From NCBI GenBank assembly GCA_030695565.1, contig JAUYRZ010000047.1, positions 89,138-153,137 on the forward strand: a stretch of DNA of 64,000 bases. The letters run 5' to 3'. This stretch comes from Archangium sp. Its GTDB lineage: Bacteria; Myxococcota; Myxococcia; Myxococcales; Myxococcaceae. Position numbers and translations under genes: made by a program. The notes under the pieces are model-generated. The model searched no databases, was not told the DNA's origin, and was given only the letters and a program-made list of their open reading frames with translations. The number at the start of each line of letters is the position of its first letter. Within the stretch, counting starts at the first letter, position 1. Positions 1-7,642 of this stretch are shown here, piece after piece.

Positions 1-68
1 TTCTGCCCAAGCCCTTCAGCCCCGACACGCTGGTGCGGCGCATCGATGAGGTGCTGAACGCGAGCTGA
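1..68 (+). CDS. response-regulator-like protein, C-terminal end only
   Basis: Only the last 21 codons are in the window, read in the frame starting at base 3 and ending at a TGA at 66-68. The peptide begins LPKPFSPDTLVRRIDEVL, the usual end of a receiver (REC) domain: the K-P-F/Y motif holds the conserved Lys that contacts the phosphoryl group, followed by the last helix. It is therefore the tail of a response regulator or hybrid histidine kinase whose body lies to the left. Its stop directly abuts the stop of the convergent gene that starts at 1169; no space is left between them for a terminator. Confidence 0.75.
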   Translation, partial: LPKPFSPDTLVRRIDEVLNAS

Positions 69-1169
69 TCAGTGGCAGTCGACCAGCACCGAAGCCACGG
101 AGCCAGCGGCGGCGCGATCGCAGGCCAGGCCGTGCAGCCGCAGCTCACCGTTGGCCTGGTCGAGCCACTCCCAGCCGTCGGGGCCCTGGGGCACGTCGAC
201 ACCGTCGACCTGCACGGCGAAGGTGTCGTTCAGGGTCAACCCGTTGAGCAGGAAGGTGCAGCGGGTCAACTGCGCGGTGATGCGGGAGAACGCGTCGGTC
301 AGCTCGGTCTGATTGGCGACCGAGTAGTAGCGCGGCCCGATGCCCATGCGCGGCACCCCACCGGCGACGGCCATCTGGTCGAGGGTGCTGGCGAACTGGT
401 TCAACGATGAGCCGATGCCGATGACGTAGGTGGGCAGGCCCATGCTGAAGAGCCCTCGCAACGCGTCGAAGGTGCGCCGGTCGTCGAGGCAATGCGAGGC
501 GCTGTCGCAGTTCGAAGGGCCCGCGGGCGGGCTGGTGCACACGCAGCTCGTTCGCATCAGCGCGCCGTTGCAGTTGGGAGCGCCATCGGTGGCGAGGATG
601 ACCGCGCGCGCCGAGGTCGCGGTGCGCAGGGTACGCAGGTGGTTGGCAGCCAGGGTGAGGGCCTCTGCCGTGGGCGTTCCTCCGAGCGGCGCGGTGCTGC
701 TGAAGAGGCCCAGCAGCCGGTTCACGTTTCCCAACGCAGGTGAGAGGTCGATGGTGGTGGGCGCGACGCAGCTGTCGGATTGCACCGGGTACATCAACAC
801 CCCCGTGGCGATCTTCTGATCGAGGGGGGGCAGCACCGAACGCAACGACGCCTCGAGCACGTCCCAGCGGGTCATGCCGCCGTCGTCGTTGCCGTCGAGG
901 TCCCACAGCATCGAACCTGAACGATCGATGACGAACATCGCGGTGGGCAACGCGGGCACCAACGGCAGTGGCCGGGGAAGACAGGGCCCCGCATCGGGTG
1001 GACCTGCATCAGGCTCACCGGCATCGGGCGGCCCCGCATCGGGGCGTCCTGCATCGGGAAGTCCCGCGTCGAACGGGCCGGCGTCGACGGAGGCATCGAG
1101 GGAGTAACGCACCACCTCGGTTCGCCCGCACCCCAGGATGAGCACGGCGGCGAAGGAGAGCAGGCGCAT
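69..1169 (-). CDS. VWA-domain lipoprotein with PDAG-repeat linker
   Basis: 366 residues from the ATG at 1169. This start is preferred because it directly yields a lipoprotein signal (MRLLSFAAVLILGC, lipidated Cys14); upstream in-frame codons would bury it. A linker of about eight Asp-Ala-Gly/Pro units (FDAG, PDAG) follows, then a von Willebrand A domain with a complete MIDAS metal site: DRSGS near the first strand, GGTPT in the middle and ATDGAP later. This fold binds Mg2+ and protein ligands. The protein should sit on the outer membrane or face the periplasm as an adhesion or scaffold protein. Its partner is unknown. It is divergent from the small lipoprotein gene at 1270, leaving about 100 bases that must hold both promoters. 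Confidence 0.85.
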   Translation of the reverse strand: MRLLSFAAVLILGCGRTEVVRYSLDASVDAGPFDAGLPDAGRPDAGPPDAGEPDAGPPDAGPCLPRPLPLVPALPTAMFVIDRSGSMLWDLDGNDDGGMTRWDVLEASLRSVLPPLDQKIATGVLMYPVQSDSCVAPTTIDLSPALGNVNRLLGLFSSTAPLGGTPTAEALTLAANHLRTLRTATSARAVILATDGAPNCNGALMRTSCVCTSPPAGPSNCDSASHCLDDRRTFDALRGLFSMGLPTYVIGIGSSLNQFASTLDQMAVAGGVPRMGIGPRYYSVANQTELTDAFSRITAQLTRCTFLLNGLTLNDTFAVQVDGVDVPQGPDGWEWLDQANGELRLHGLACDRAAAGSVASVLVDCH

Positions 1170-1269
1170 GCGGCGCAACTCAACCGGAACGCGCGCTGCG
1201 CACAAGGCCCCACCACCGTTCGCATCGAGCACAGTCGAGATGCACTTGTCGCGTGACTATATTCCGCCG

Positions 1270-1710
1270 GTGACCCGAGCCCTCTGCGTCAGCCTCACCT
1301 TGAGCCTCGCCGCCTGCGCCCACAGCGACATGAAAACGACGAAGACCGACGCCCCCTGGAGCCGCATCGTCATCGCCGACGGCGCCGCCAACGTGTACCG
1401 CTTCACCGCCGAGGCGAACGGTCGAGTTCAGTTCCTCTACGAGCCCATCAACAAGGAGCAGAGCTCGAGCGGCATGTACGACGGGGGCCCGCCGCGCAAA
1501 GAAGACCTCGCCGCCGACGACGCGCGGCTCAATGAATTGTGGGCGCTCTTGCAGAAGCTCGAGGCGGATCAGCAGCTGCACACGCCCGACCGCAACAAGG
1601 GCACGGGCGCCATCCACTGGGTCGCGCCCGCGGGAAGCCGCGACTTCATCATCCACATGGGCGCTGAGCTCAACGAGCTGCTGGGGCTGCTGAAACGATT
1701 CGGCGGCTGA
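1270..1710 (+). CDS. small lipoprotein of unknown function
   Basis: 146 residues from a GTG at 1270. This start was chosen because it gives a compact lipoprotein signal, TRALCVSLTLSLAAC, with lipidated Cys16; a longer version beginning in the region shared with the divergent gene has no such signal at its N-terminus. The mature part is soluble and mixed-charge with no family I recognise. Its middle (YRFTAEANGRVQFLYEPI) suggests beta strands and its end is helical. It stands alone, about 90 bases before the PilZ gene. The function is unknown. Confidence 0.7.
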   Translation: MTRALCVSLTLSLAACAHSDMKTTKTDAPWSRIVIADGAANVYRFTAEANGRVQFLYEPINKEQSSSGMYDGGPPRKEDLAADDARLNELWALLQKLEADQQLHTPDRNKGTGAIHWVAPAGSRDFIIHMGAELNELLGLLKRFGG

Positions 1711-1801
1711 ACCAACGCGCAGTCCTGATGCAAAAACTTGCGGGTTCCACAGGCCGACACAGACTTGTAGCAGCTCTCCGGTTCGTGCCTCCGAGGTCCC
1801 C

Positions 1802-2788
1802 ATGCATCACGTCGCTCCCGTCGAATCCCTCCAGGATCGCTCTTCTCGCGCCCCCTTGAAGCACCCGGTGCGGGTCACCATCGCCGGCGAACGCGTGGTG
1901 CGCGTGCTCTCGGGCGACATCTCGCCCAACGGCATGTTTCTCATGATGGCTGAGCCGCCGGAGCCCGGGACCGTGGTGACCCTGGCCTTCGAGGCGGGCG
2001 GCAAGGTGCTCCCGTTCGCCGAAGGGGAAGTGGCGTGGCGGCGCAGCCAGGCGCGCGGCGGCTTCGGAGTGCGCTTCACCCGCTATCTGCACCCCCGCGC
2101 CAAGGCGCTGGTCGATTTCCTCGCCGAGAACGTGGAGAACGGCAGCCTCAAGCCACAACCGGCTCACGTTCACCCGCTGCGCCGCTGGTCGGGGCTCGCG
2201 GTGTTGGCCGCGATGGTCGCGCTCTTGATCACCTGGGGAGCAGCGCCCGCGAAGTCGAGCGCGCTCGAGGTGGGCCTGGCGTGTGTGCCGCCCGCGGCCG
2301 CTCCGCTCGCGCCTCTGGCCGTGGCCGTGGCCGTGCCCAAAACCGAGCCCATCGTGAGCACCGCGGTCGTGGCGAAGAAGGCCGCACCCAAGACGAACCG
2401 GCTGGCCGAGAAGCCGCGCGCGGTGCCCACCCTGGCGCGCACCATGGCGTCAGCAGTGAAGCCCGGGCAGTTCTCCAGCACGCCCATTCCTTCGGGCGCC
2501 GCGCGGCTGGTGAACGTCTCGCGGGTCAGCGGCGCCTTGCGGGTGGCCATCGACACGGTGGCCGGCGCGCGGGTGACCGGCGTGACGACGGTGCAGAACC
2601 CGGCCCGGTTGATCATCGACGTCACGGGCCTGCCGCCCATCTCCACGCACGTGGTCAGCCTCAATGACTCCGAGCTGCGGAAGATCTCCGTGGTGAAGCA
2701 GGGCAAGGGCACGCGGCTGGTGATCGACCTCGTGCGTTTGCCGACCCGGGTGGTGCAGCAGGGTGACTCGGCGTTGATCAGCTTCTGA
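1802..2788 (+). CDS. PilZ domain - membrane segment - AMIN domain fusion
   Basis: 328 residues. Residues 15-108 are a PilZ fold with the DxSxxG motif (GDISPNGMFL, 38-47), but the usual RxxxR loop that grips cyclic di-GMP is degenerate (RAPLK). One hydrophobic segment follows at about 130-150, then an Ala/Pro-rich spacer to about 225. The C-terminus (about 232-328) resembles an AMIN domain, with the strands ARLVNVSRVSGALRVAID, PARLIIDVTG and GTRLVIDL. AMIN domains occur in PilQ secretins and AmiC amidases and bind peptidoglycan. The likely topology is a cytoplasmic PilZ and a periplasmic AMIN, which would link an inner signal to the cell wall or a pilus secretin. The topology and the function are inferred. 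GAGG lies about 7 bases before the ATG. Confidence 0.8.
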   Translation: MHHVAPVESLQDRSSRAPLKHPVRVTIAGERVVRVLSGDISPNGMFLMMAEPPEPGTVVTLAFEAGGKVLPFAEGEVAWRRSQARGGFGVRFTRYLHPRAKALVDFLAENVENGSLKPQPAHVHPLRRWSGLAVLAAMVALLITWGAAPAKSSALEVGLACVPPAAAPLAPLAVAVAVPKTEPIVSTAVVAKKAAPKTNRLAEKPRAVPTLARTMASAVKPGQFSSTPIPSGAARLVNVSRVSGALRVAIDTVAGARVTGVTTVQNPARLIIDVTGLPPISTHVVSLNDSELRKISVVKQGKGTRLVIDLVRLPTRVVQQGDSALISF

Positions 2789-2790
2789 TC

Positions 2791-2806
2791 ACCCTCGGGG
2801 AGCGGG
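2791..2806. repeat. partial copy of the dispersed GC-rich element
   Basis: The short stretch ACCCTCGGGGAGCGGG lies between two convergent genes. It matches the inner part of the element at 43209-43244 and can fold as a small hairpin. It is probably a decayed copy or simply a bidirectional terminator. Confidence 0.35.
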
Positions 2807-2815
2807 CCCAACGCA

Positions 2816-3526
2816 TCACCCCCCCGTCAGCCGCAGCACCAGCTTCGCGTACGCAGAGCTCGCGGGATCGCCGACGTCGAAGAACACGCCGCCCAACGAG
2901 AGCACCCCGGCGATCAACGCGATCGATCCCCCGGCCACCACGCTCCCGAACACCTTCTCGTCACCGAGCACCGTCAACGCGCGCACCCCGAGCAACGGCA
3001 GCGTCACCGACAGTCCGTGCATCAGGTGGTACCAACCGGTGAGCGCGAGCAGCAGGTAGTACGGAAAGAAATACGCCGGCACCCACTGGAAGGTGAACGC
3101 CACGCCCGCGAAGCCGGGGACGGTGTCGAAGAAGAACGACGCACCGCGGGTGGCCGTCACGTGCCCGAGGAAGACGAGCAGCAGGAAGTACCCGCTCCAC
3201 CGATGCAGCCGCACGCGCCAGGAGACCAGCCCCGGCGCGCTGCGCCCTCTCCGGCCGAGCATGCGGGCGATGGCCGCGACCACGTGAACCAGGAGCGGCG
3301 CGAGCACCAGCAGCACCTCCACCACCGGCGCTTGGTAGCCCTTGCGCAGCGTGCCCTGCAGGCCGTCGTAGGCACCGGGCCCCAACGACGCCACCATCTG
3401 GTTGCACAGATGCAGGAAGAGAAACGCCGCGAACACCGCGCCGCTCCACGCCTGCGCCTTCATCCACTTCAGGTCATTCGTCTTCATGTCCTCGAGACGA
3501 GGCAGCCGCTCAGGCTGTGACATCAC
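2816..3526 (-). CDS. SdhC-like five-helix membrane protein (cytochrome b558 type)
   Basis: Up to 236 residues with five hydrophobic helices and histidines at about 39, 81, 108, 122, 167 and 170 (FLHLCNQ, LVHVVAA, LHRWSGY, GHVTAT, WYHLMHG). These are placed like the haem ligands of succinate dehydrogenase/fumarate reductase membrane anchors. No flavoprotein or iron-sulfur subunit is adjacent, so it may be an orphan haem-binding membrane protein and not part of respiratory complex II. The start is uncertain. The GTG at 3526 or ATG at 3523 overlaps the sigma-factor gene and would couple the two, whereas the ATG at 3487 (MKTNDLKWMK) has a better GAGG just upstream. The overlap with or closeness to the ECF41 gene suggests co-transcription. 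Confidence 0.7.
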   Translation of the reverse strand: MMSQPERLPRLEDMKTNDLKWMKAQAWSGAVFAAFLFLHLCNQMVASLGPGAYDGLQGTLRKGYQAPVVEVLLVLAPLLVHVVAAIARMLGRRGRSAPGLVSWRVRLHRWSGYFLLLVFLGHVTATRGASFFFDTVPGFAGVAFTFQWVPAYFFPYYLLLALTGWYHLMHGLSVTLPLLGVRALTVLGDEKVFGSVVAGGSIALIAGVLSLGGVFFDVGDPASSAYAKLVLRLTGG

Positions 3527-4373
3527 GAATCAAGGTGCGCAGCTTGTCGGGGTTGTTCACCAGGGACAGGCTGTAGATGAGCACCCCATCGGTCTCGAGC
3601 TGCGCCACCGAGATCGGCAGCGGCCCCTCGAAGCCGATGATGGACGGCCAGCCGTTCACCTCGCGCAGCTCGTAACGCGCGGTGGGTGACATCTTCCTGG
3701 TGAGCCCCAGCATGAGCCGCGCCACCTTGTTCGGCCCGGCGATCTCATTGAGGGCCGCCTTCACCTTGCCGCCACCATCCGAACGCACCACCACCTGCGC
3801 AGCGAGCAGCTGCTCCAGGTCGTGCACGTCGCCTTGCAGCATCGCTCCGAAGAACCGGCTCACCATCGCTTCGTGCGCCGACTTGTCGGGTGCAAACCGG
3901 GGCCGGCCCCCCTTCACGTGCTCTCGCGCGCGGTGGAGCAGTTGCCGCACGGCCGCCTGATCACGCCCCAGCGTCTGGGCCAGCTCCTCGTGGGAGTAGT
4001 CGAACGCTTCGGCCAGCACGTACGCCGCGCGCTCGAGGGGTGAGAGGCGCTCCAGCAGGGTGAGGAAGGCCAGCGAGATGGCCTCCACGTCGACGGGTGC
4101 CCCCGCGAGGCGATCCCCTTCGGTCAGCACGGGCTCGGGCAACCAGGTGCCCACGTACTCTTCGCGGCGCACCCGGGCCGACTTGAGCTGATCGAGGCAG
4201 AGGTTCATCACCACCTTCTCCAGCCAGGCGTGCTCCGAACGCAGCGGGGTCGAGTCGCGGGCGAGCCAGCGCAGATGCGCTTCCTGCAGCACGTCTTCGG
4301 CTTCGGCGTAGCTGCCCAACACCCGGTAGGCGAGCGCGAGCAGGCGGGGCCGGTGGGTTTCGAAAGCGTCCAT
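3510..4373 (-). CDS. ECF41-family RNA polymerase sigma factor
   Basis: 287 residues. Sigma region 2 (about 1-75; core-binding and -10 recognition, EAEDVLQEAHLRWL) and region 4 (about 95-155; helix-turn-helix, SPLERAAYVLAEAFDYSHEE) are followed by a SnoaL-like C-terminal domain. The group's hallmarks are visible: WLPEP at 77-81 in the inter-domain linker, DGGGK at 199-203 and NPDKL at 274-278. In this group the C-terminal extension replaces an anti-sigma factor and modulates activity. ECF41 genes usually neighbour a carboxymuconolactone decarboxylase, oxidoreductase or epimerase. Here the overlapping downstream gene instead encodes an SdhC-like membrane protein, and a crotonase lies upstream on the same strand. 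Confidence 0.92.
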   Translation of the reverse strand: MDAFETHRPRLLALAYRVLGSYAEAEDVLQEAHLRWLARDSTPLRSEHAWLEKVVMNLCLDQLKSARVRREEYVGTWLPEPVLTEGDRLAGAPVDVEAISLAFLTLLERLSPLERAAYVLAEAFDYSHEELAQTLGRDQAAVRQLLHRAREHVKGGRPRFAPDKSAHEAMVSRFFGAMLQGDVHDLEQLLAAQVVVRSDGGGKVKAALNEIAGPNKVARLMLGLTRKMSPTARYELREVNGWPSIIGFEGPLPISVAQLETDGVLIYSLSLVNNPDKLRTLIRDVTA

Positions 4374-4410
4374 GACCCTCGAGACGAAACAGGGAATGCG
4401 CCTGTGACCT

Positions 4411-5109
4411 TCAGCCGAACATCGAGAGCAGCGAGCTCATGTCACGCTCCAACGTCGAGGTGACCTGGGCGAGCGTGGCGCCGCGCAGGCGCTGCTTGGT
4501 GGCGGCGTAGGCTTGACGTGAAAGCGCGCCCAGCTCAGCGGCTTCGGCCATGGCGCGGGGGAGCACCTCGGCCGCGGGCGCGGTCTCATCGAGGTATCCC
4601 GCCGCGACCGCTTCTTCCGGCGTGTAGATCCGCGCGCCCAGGGTGGCCCGGGACAACTCGGTGGGGACCAGGCGGGCGCGGGCGAACTCCACGCCGAGCA
4701 CCGGCAAGGGCATGCCGATGGTCGTCTCGTTGAGGCCGATGCGGTACGGCCCCACCGCACCGAAACGCACATCGGCGGTCAGGAGCAGTTGCGCGCCCCC
4801 CGCCAGCGCGTGACCGGTACACGCGATGATCAACGGCATCGGAAACCCGAACAGCTTCACCAGCAGATCGGCGCCGTGCAGGAACAACTTCTTCACGCCT
4901 TCGGGGCCGGCGGTCATCACCTTGAGATCGAAGCCCGCGCAGAAGCGGTCAGGGCGGCCGGTGAGCACCACGGCGCTCGCTTCTTTCTCGGCGCGGGTGA
5001 GCGACTCGAGCAGCGCGGTGATCATCTGATCCGACAACGCGTTGGCCTTGCCGTCATCCATGCGGAGCACGGCGGTGCTGCCTTCGAGCGTGTAGCTGAG
5101 GGGCGACAT
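4411..5109 (-). CDS. enoyl-CoA hydratase/isomerase (crotonase) family protein
   Basis: 232 residues from the ATG at 5109 (MSPLSYTLEG). The crotonase fold is clear: the CoA-binding segment RFCAGFDLK, the oxyanion-hole strand HALAGGAQLLLTADVRFG, and NETTIGMPLP at the second catalytic region. The second catalytic Glu of classical enoyl-CoA hydratase is present in NETTIG, but the first (in GGxCE) is replaced by Gln in AGGAQ. The reaction is therefore likely an isomerisation or another crotonase chemistry, not standard hydration. It acts on acyl-CoA in the cytoplasm. It lies 37 bases upstream of the ECF41 sigma gene on the same strand, and divergent from the hybrid kinase at 5207. Confidence 0.85.
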   Translation of the reverse strand: MSPLSYTLEGSTAVLRMDDGKANALSDQMITALLESLTRAEKEASAVVLTGRPDRFCAGFDLKVMTAGPEGVKKLFLHGADLLVKLFGFPMPLIIACTGHALAGGAQLLLTADVRFGAVGPYRIGLNETTIGMPLPVLGVEFARARLVPTELSRATLGARIYTPEEAVAAGYLDETAPAAEVLPRAMAEAAELGALSRQAYAATKQRLRGATLAQVTSTLERDMSSLLSMFG

Positions 5110-5206
5110 GGGTCTCACCGTACCGCGCACGGGCGGCGTGGGCGTGCGTCAAAACTCTGGCAGGCGGGAAGCGAGCATTCAGCCAAGACGTTCTTTACCG
5201 TTCTGC

Positions 5207-7294
5207 ATGTTGGATCGGATCACGGCGTTCTTCTACGCGGTCAAGGACCCCGCGGAGGATCAGCGCGCCCGTGCTCAGCTGATGGTCGTCGCGATGCTGG
5301 CCGGCGGTCTTTCAGCAGCGACCTCGATGCTGCTCACCCTGGTGTTTCGACCCGCGCCTGAGGCGCTGGAGCCTTTCGCGGGCATGACCGCGTGCCTGCT
5401 GCCCTTGCTGGTGTTGCGACGGAGCCATTCGCTCGAGGAGGCCAGTGAGGTGCTCGCCGCGTCGCTCACCGGCTTCTACGGCCTCTGGGCTCTGTACACC
5501 GGTGACCCTTCGTTCCTCACGTGGGTGGCCATCGTGCCCTTCACGCTGCTGTTGCTGGGGCGCGTTCCCATGGCGCTGCGCTGGTTCATCCTCAACTCGG
5601 CGATCATCGCGGCCATCTCGCTCTTCTTCGTCGCTCACCCCGCACGCCTGCACCTCGCCAGCCACCCGGTGATCCTCTCGAGGTTGGCGATCTTCCTGGT
5701 CGCGATCTTCGCTCTCACCCTCATCTTTGCCCTGAGCCGCGAGCGCGCCCAACGTGCCCTCGTGGCCACGCGCGACGAAGCGAACCGCGCCAACGCCCTC
5801 AAGAGCGAGTTCCTCGCCAGCTTCAGTCACGAGATCCGCACGCCTCTCAATGGTGTGTTGGGCACCGCCGACGGGCTGCTCGCCGGCCACCTGGCGCCCG
5901 ACGTGCGCGAACAGCTGTTGATCATTCAACGCAGCGGCTCGAGCCTGCTGCGCACCATCAACGACGTGCTCGAGCTCTCGCGCATCGAGGCGGGCCGGCT
6001 CGACCTCTTCCCCACGCCGACCGATCTGCCCGCGATGCTCAGCGAGGTGGTCGACCTGTTCAAGGCACGCGCCGCCGGGAAGGGCGTGAGCATCAGGCTG
6101 GCGCTCGAGCCGCAGCACCCGTGCGACGTGAAGGTCGATGACCTGCGCCTTCGCCAGGTGGTGCAGAACCTGGTGGGCAACGCGGTGAAGTTCACCCAAC
6201 GCGGCGAGGTGGTGGTGCGCCTGGGCAGCGGAACCGTCGCCGATGGCCACGTGCTGACCCGCATCTCCGTTGAGGACACCGGGCCGGGCATCGAGCCCGA
6301 AGCGACTTCCCGGCTCTTCACCGCGTTCACGCAGGCGCGGCCGCGCTCCGATCGCGTCGAGGGTGCGGGCCTGGGCCTGGCCATCAGCAAGCAGTTCGTC
6401 GACCTGATGGACGGAAAGCTCGGCGTCGAGTCGACCGTCGGCAAGGGAACCACCTTCCGCATCGAGTTGGTGCTGCCGCTGGCGCAACACGAAGCCGTGG
6501 CCCCCGTTCCCACGGCGCAGGCCGCGGAAGCCCAGCCGCTCAAGCTGCTGGTGGTCGACGACAACGAGATCAACCTGAAGGTCGCGGTGACGCTGCTGGG
6601 CAAACTGGGCCACACCTGCGTCGTCGCCCGCGACGGAGAGCAAGCCCTGGCCGCGGTCGCCCAACACCAGCCCGACGTCGTCTTCATGGACTGTCACATG
6701 CCGGTGCTCGACGGGCTCGACGCCACCCGCCGGCTGCGCGCCGCGGGTGATGGCCGGCCGGTGGTCGCCATCACCGCTTCGGTCTACGCGGAAGACATGC
6801 AGCGCTGCCTGGCCGCGGGCATGAACCACTTCGTGTCCAAGCCGGTCACCCTGCTTGCGCTCAAGCAGGCGCTGCGCGAGGTGGCCGGCCTCGCCAGCGC
6901 ACCGGTGCATCTCAAGCCCGTCGAAGTGCAGGAGGCCCGCCGGGTGCTGGTGGTCGACGATGATCCCCACGTGCGGCGCATGACGGTGCGGTTGCTGCAG
7001 GCCGAAGGGTTCGAGGTGAACGACGCCGCTGACATCGAGGCGGCGATGATCCTCTTCGAACGCGCCGCGCCCAGTCATCTGCTGGTCGATCGCGTGTTGG
7101 GCGGCACGGAAGACGGCATCCACTTCGCCGAGCGGCTGGCCCGCCGCCGCAGCGGGTTGCGCGTGGTGGTGACCTCGGGGCAGGCCCCGACGGAGGAGCA
7201 GCTCTTTTCGCTGGAGGCCACCGGCGGCCGCTTCCTCGCCAAGCCCTACAACCGGCGCAACCTGATCTCCTCGTTGACCGGTGAGGCCGCGTAA
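5207..7294 (+). CDS. membrane hybrid histidine kinase with two receiver domains
   Basis: 695 residues from the ATG at 5207 (MLDRITAFFYAVKDP); an upstream in-frame start would overlap the crotonase promoter. About six hydrophobic helices fill residues 20-175, with no obvious periplasmic sensor. A HisKA domain follows with phospho-acceptor His208 in [15 protein letters not shown]. The ATPase domain carries NLVGNAVKFT (N box), EDTGPGI (G1) and GAGLGLAIS (G2). Receiver 1 starts at LKLLVVDDNEIN, with Asp495 in FMDCHMP and Lys in SKP. Receiver 2 starts at RRVLVVDDDPH, with Asp628 in LLVDRV and AKPY. The layout suggests a phosphorelay in which one receiver passes the phosphoryl group on and the other tunes the kinase. 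No output domain is present. The signal is unknown. Confidence 0.93.
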   Translation: MLDRITAFFYAVKDPAEDQRARAQLMVVAMLAGGLSAATSMLLTLVFRPAPEALEPFAGMTACLLPLLVLRRSHSLEEASEVLAASLTGFYGLWALYTGDPSFLTWVAIVPFTLLLLGRVPMALRWFILNSAIIAAISLFFVAHPARLHLASHPVILSRLAIFLVAIFALTLIFALSRERAQRALVATRDEANRANALKSEFLASFSHEIRTPLNGVLGTADGLLAGHLAPDVREQLLIIQRSGSSLLRTINDVLELSRIEAGRLDLFPTPTDLPAMLSEVVDLFKARAAGKGVSIRLALEPQHPCDVKVDDLRLRQVVQNLVGNAVKFTQRGEVVVRLGSGTVADGHVLTRISVEDTGPGIEPEATSRLFTAFTQARPRSDRVEGAGLGLAISKQFVDLMDGKLGVESTVGKGTTFRIELVLPLAQHEAVAPVPTAQAAEAQPLKLLVVDDNEINLKVAVTLLGKLGHTCVVARDGEQALAAVAQHQPDVVFMDCHMPVLDGLDATRRLRAAGDGRPVVAITASVYAEDMQRCLAAGMNHFVSKPVTLLALKQALREVAGLASAPVHLKPVEVQEARRVLVVDDDPHVRRMTVRLLQAEGFEVNDAADIEAAMILFERAAPSHLLVDRVLGGTEDGIHFAERLARRRSGLRVVVTSGQAPTEEQLFSLEATGGRFLAKPYNRRNLISSLTGEAA

Positions 7295-7449
7295 CCAACC
7301 ACCGTTCGCCCGAGCGTATCGTTTCTCCACACCGGTCACCCCGAGCCCAGGGGCGCGGCGGTCATCCCAGCTCGGCAGGAGCGTTCTGCACCGCTGCCCC
7401 GTACCGGCACAGTCAGGCCGTGGCCATCTTCCGAGTCGAGGAGCCCACC

Positions 7450-7608
7450 ATGAACGCCTTGACCCGAACTCAACCTCTCCAGCTCGAAGTCGGTGACGTG
7501 CCGGTCGCGATCGAGCTCTCCCTGTCCGGCGTCATCGTGGCCGTGGTGCTGTGGCTGCTGCTGCACGCAGCGATCATCGTGTCGTGGCTGAGCGCGGGAA
7601 CTGTCTGA
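7450..7608 (+). CDS. small single-pass membrane protein
   Basis: 52 residues from the ATG at 7450, preceded by CGAGGAG at good spacing. The N-terminal half is polar (MNALTRTQPLQLEVGDVPVA) and the C-terminal half is one hydrophobic helix (SGVIVAVVLWLLLHAAIIVS) that ends almost at the stop. It is not a recognised family. It stands after the hybrid kinase, about 155 bases away, and converges on the ArsA gene across a terminator-like repeat. Confidence 0.55.
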   Translation: MNALTRTQPLQLEVGDVPVAIELSLSGVIVAVVLWLLLHAAIIVSWLSAGTV

Positions 7609-7611
7609 CTT

Positions 7612-7641
7612 TTCTCTCCCCGCTCTCGCGAGGAGAGGGAG
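7612..7641. repeat. dispersed GC-rich inverted element, convergent gene junction
   Basis: CTCTCCCC and GGAGAGGGAG form the arms around CTCTCGCGAG. It lies between two convergent genes and touches the stop of the ArsA gene, so it can act as a bidirectional terminator. It belongs to the same family as the copies at 17179, 39761, 57547 and 58509. Confidence 0.6.
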
Positions 7642-7642
7642 C

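Noticed and set aside
145..906. Long open frame inside the VWA gene on the same strand
   Set aside because: It is Arg/Gly/His-rich, has no domain, and is a shadow of the real frame that carries the MIDAS motif.
5312..7339. Very long open frame opposite the hybrid kinase
   Set aside because: Antisense to a complete histidine kinase with all motifs; such long frames arise from high GC codon bias.
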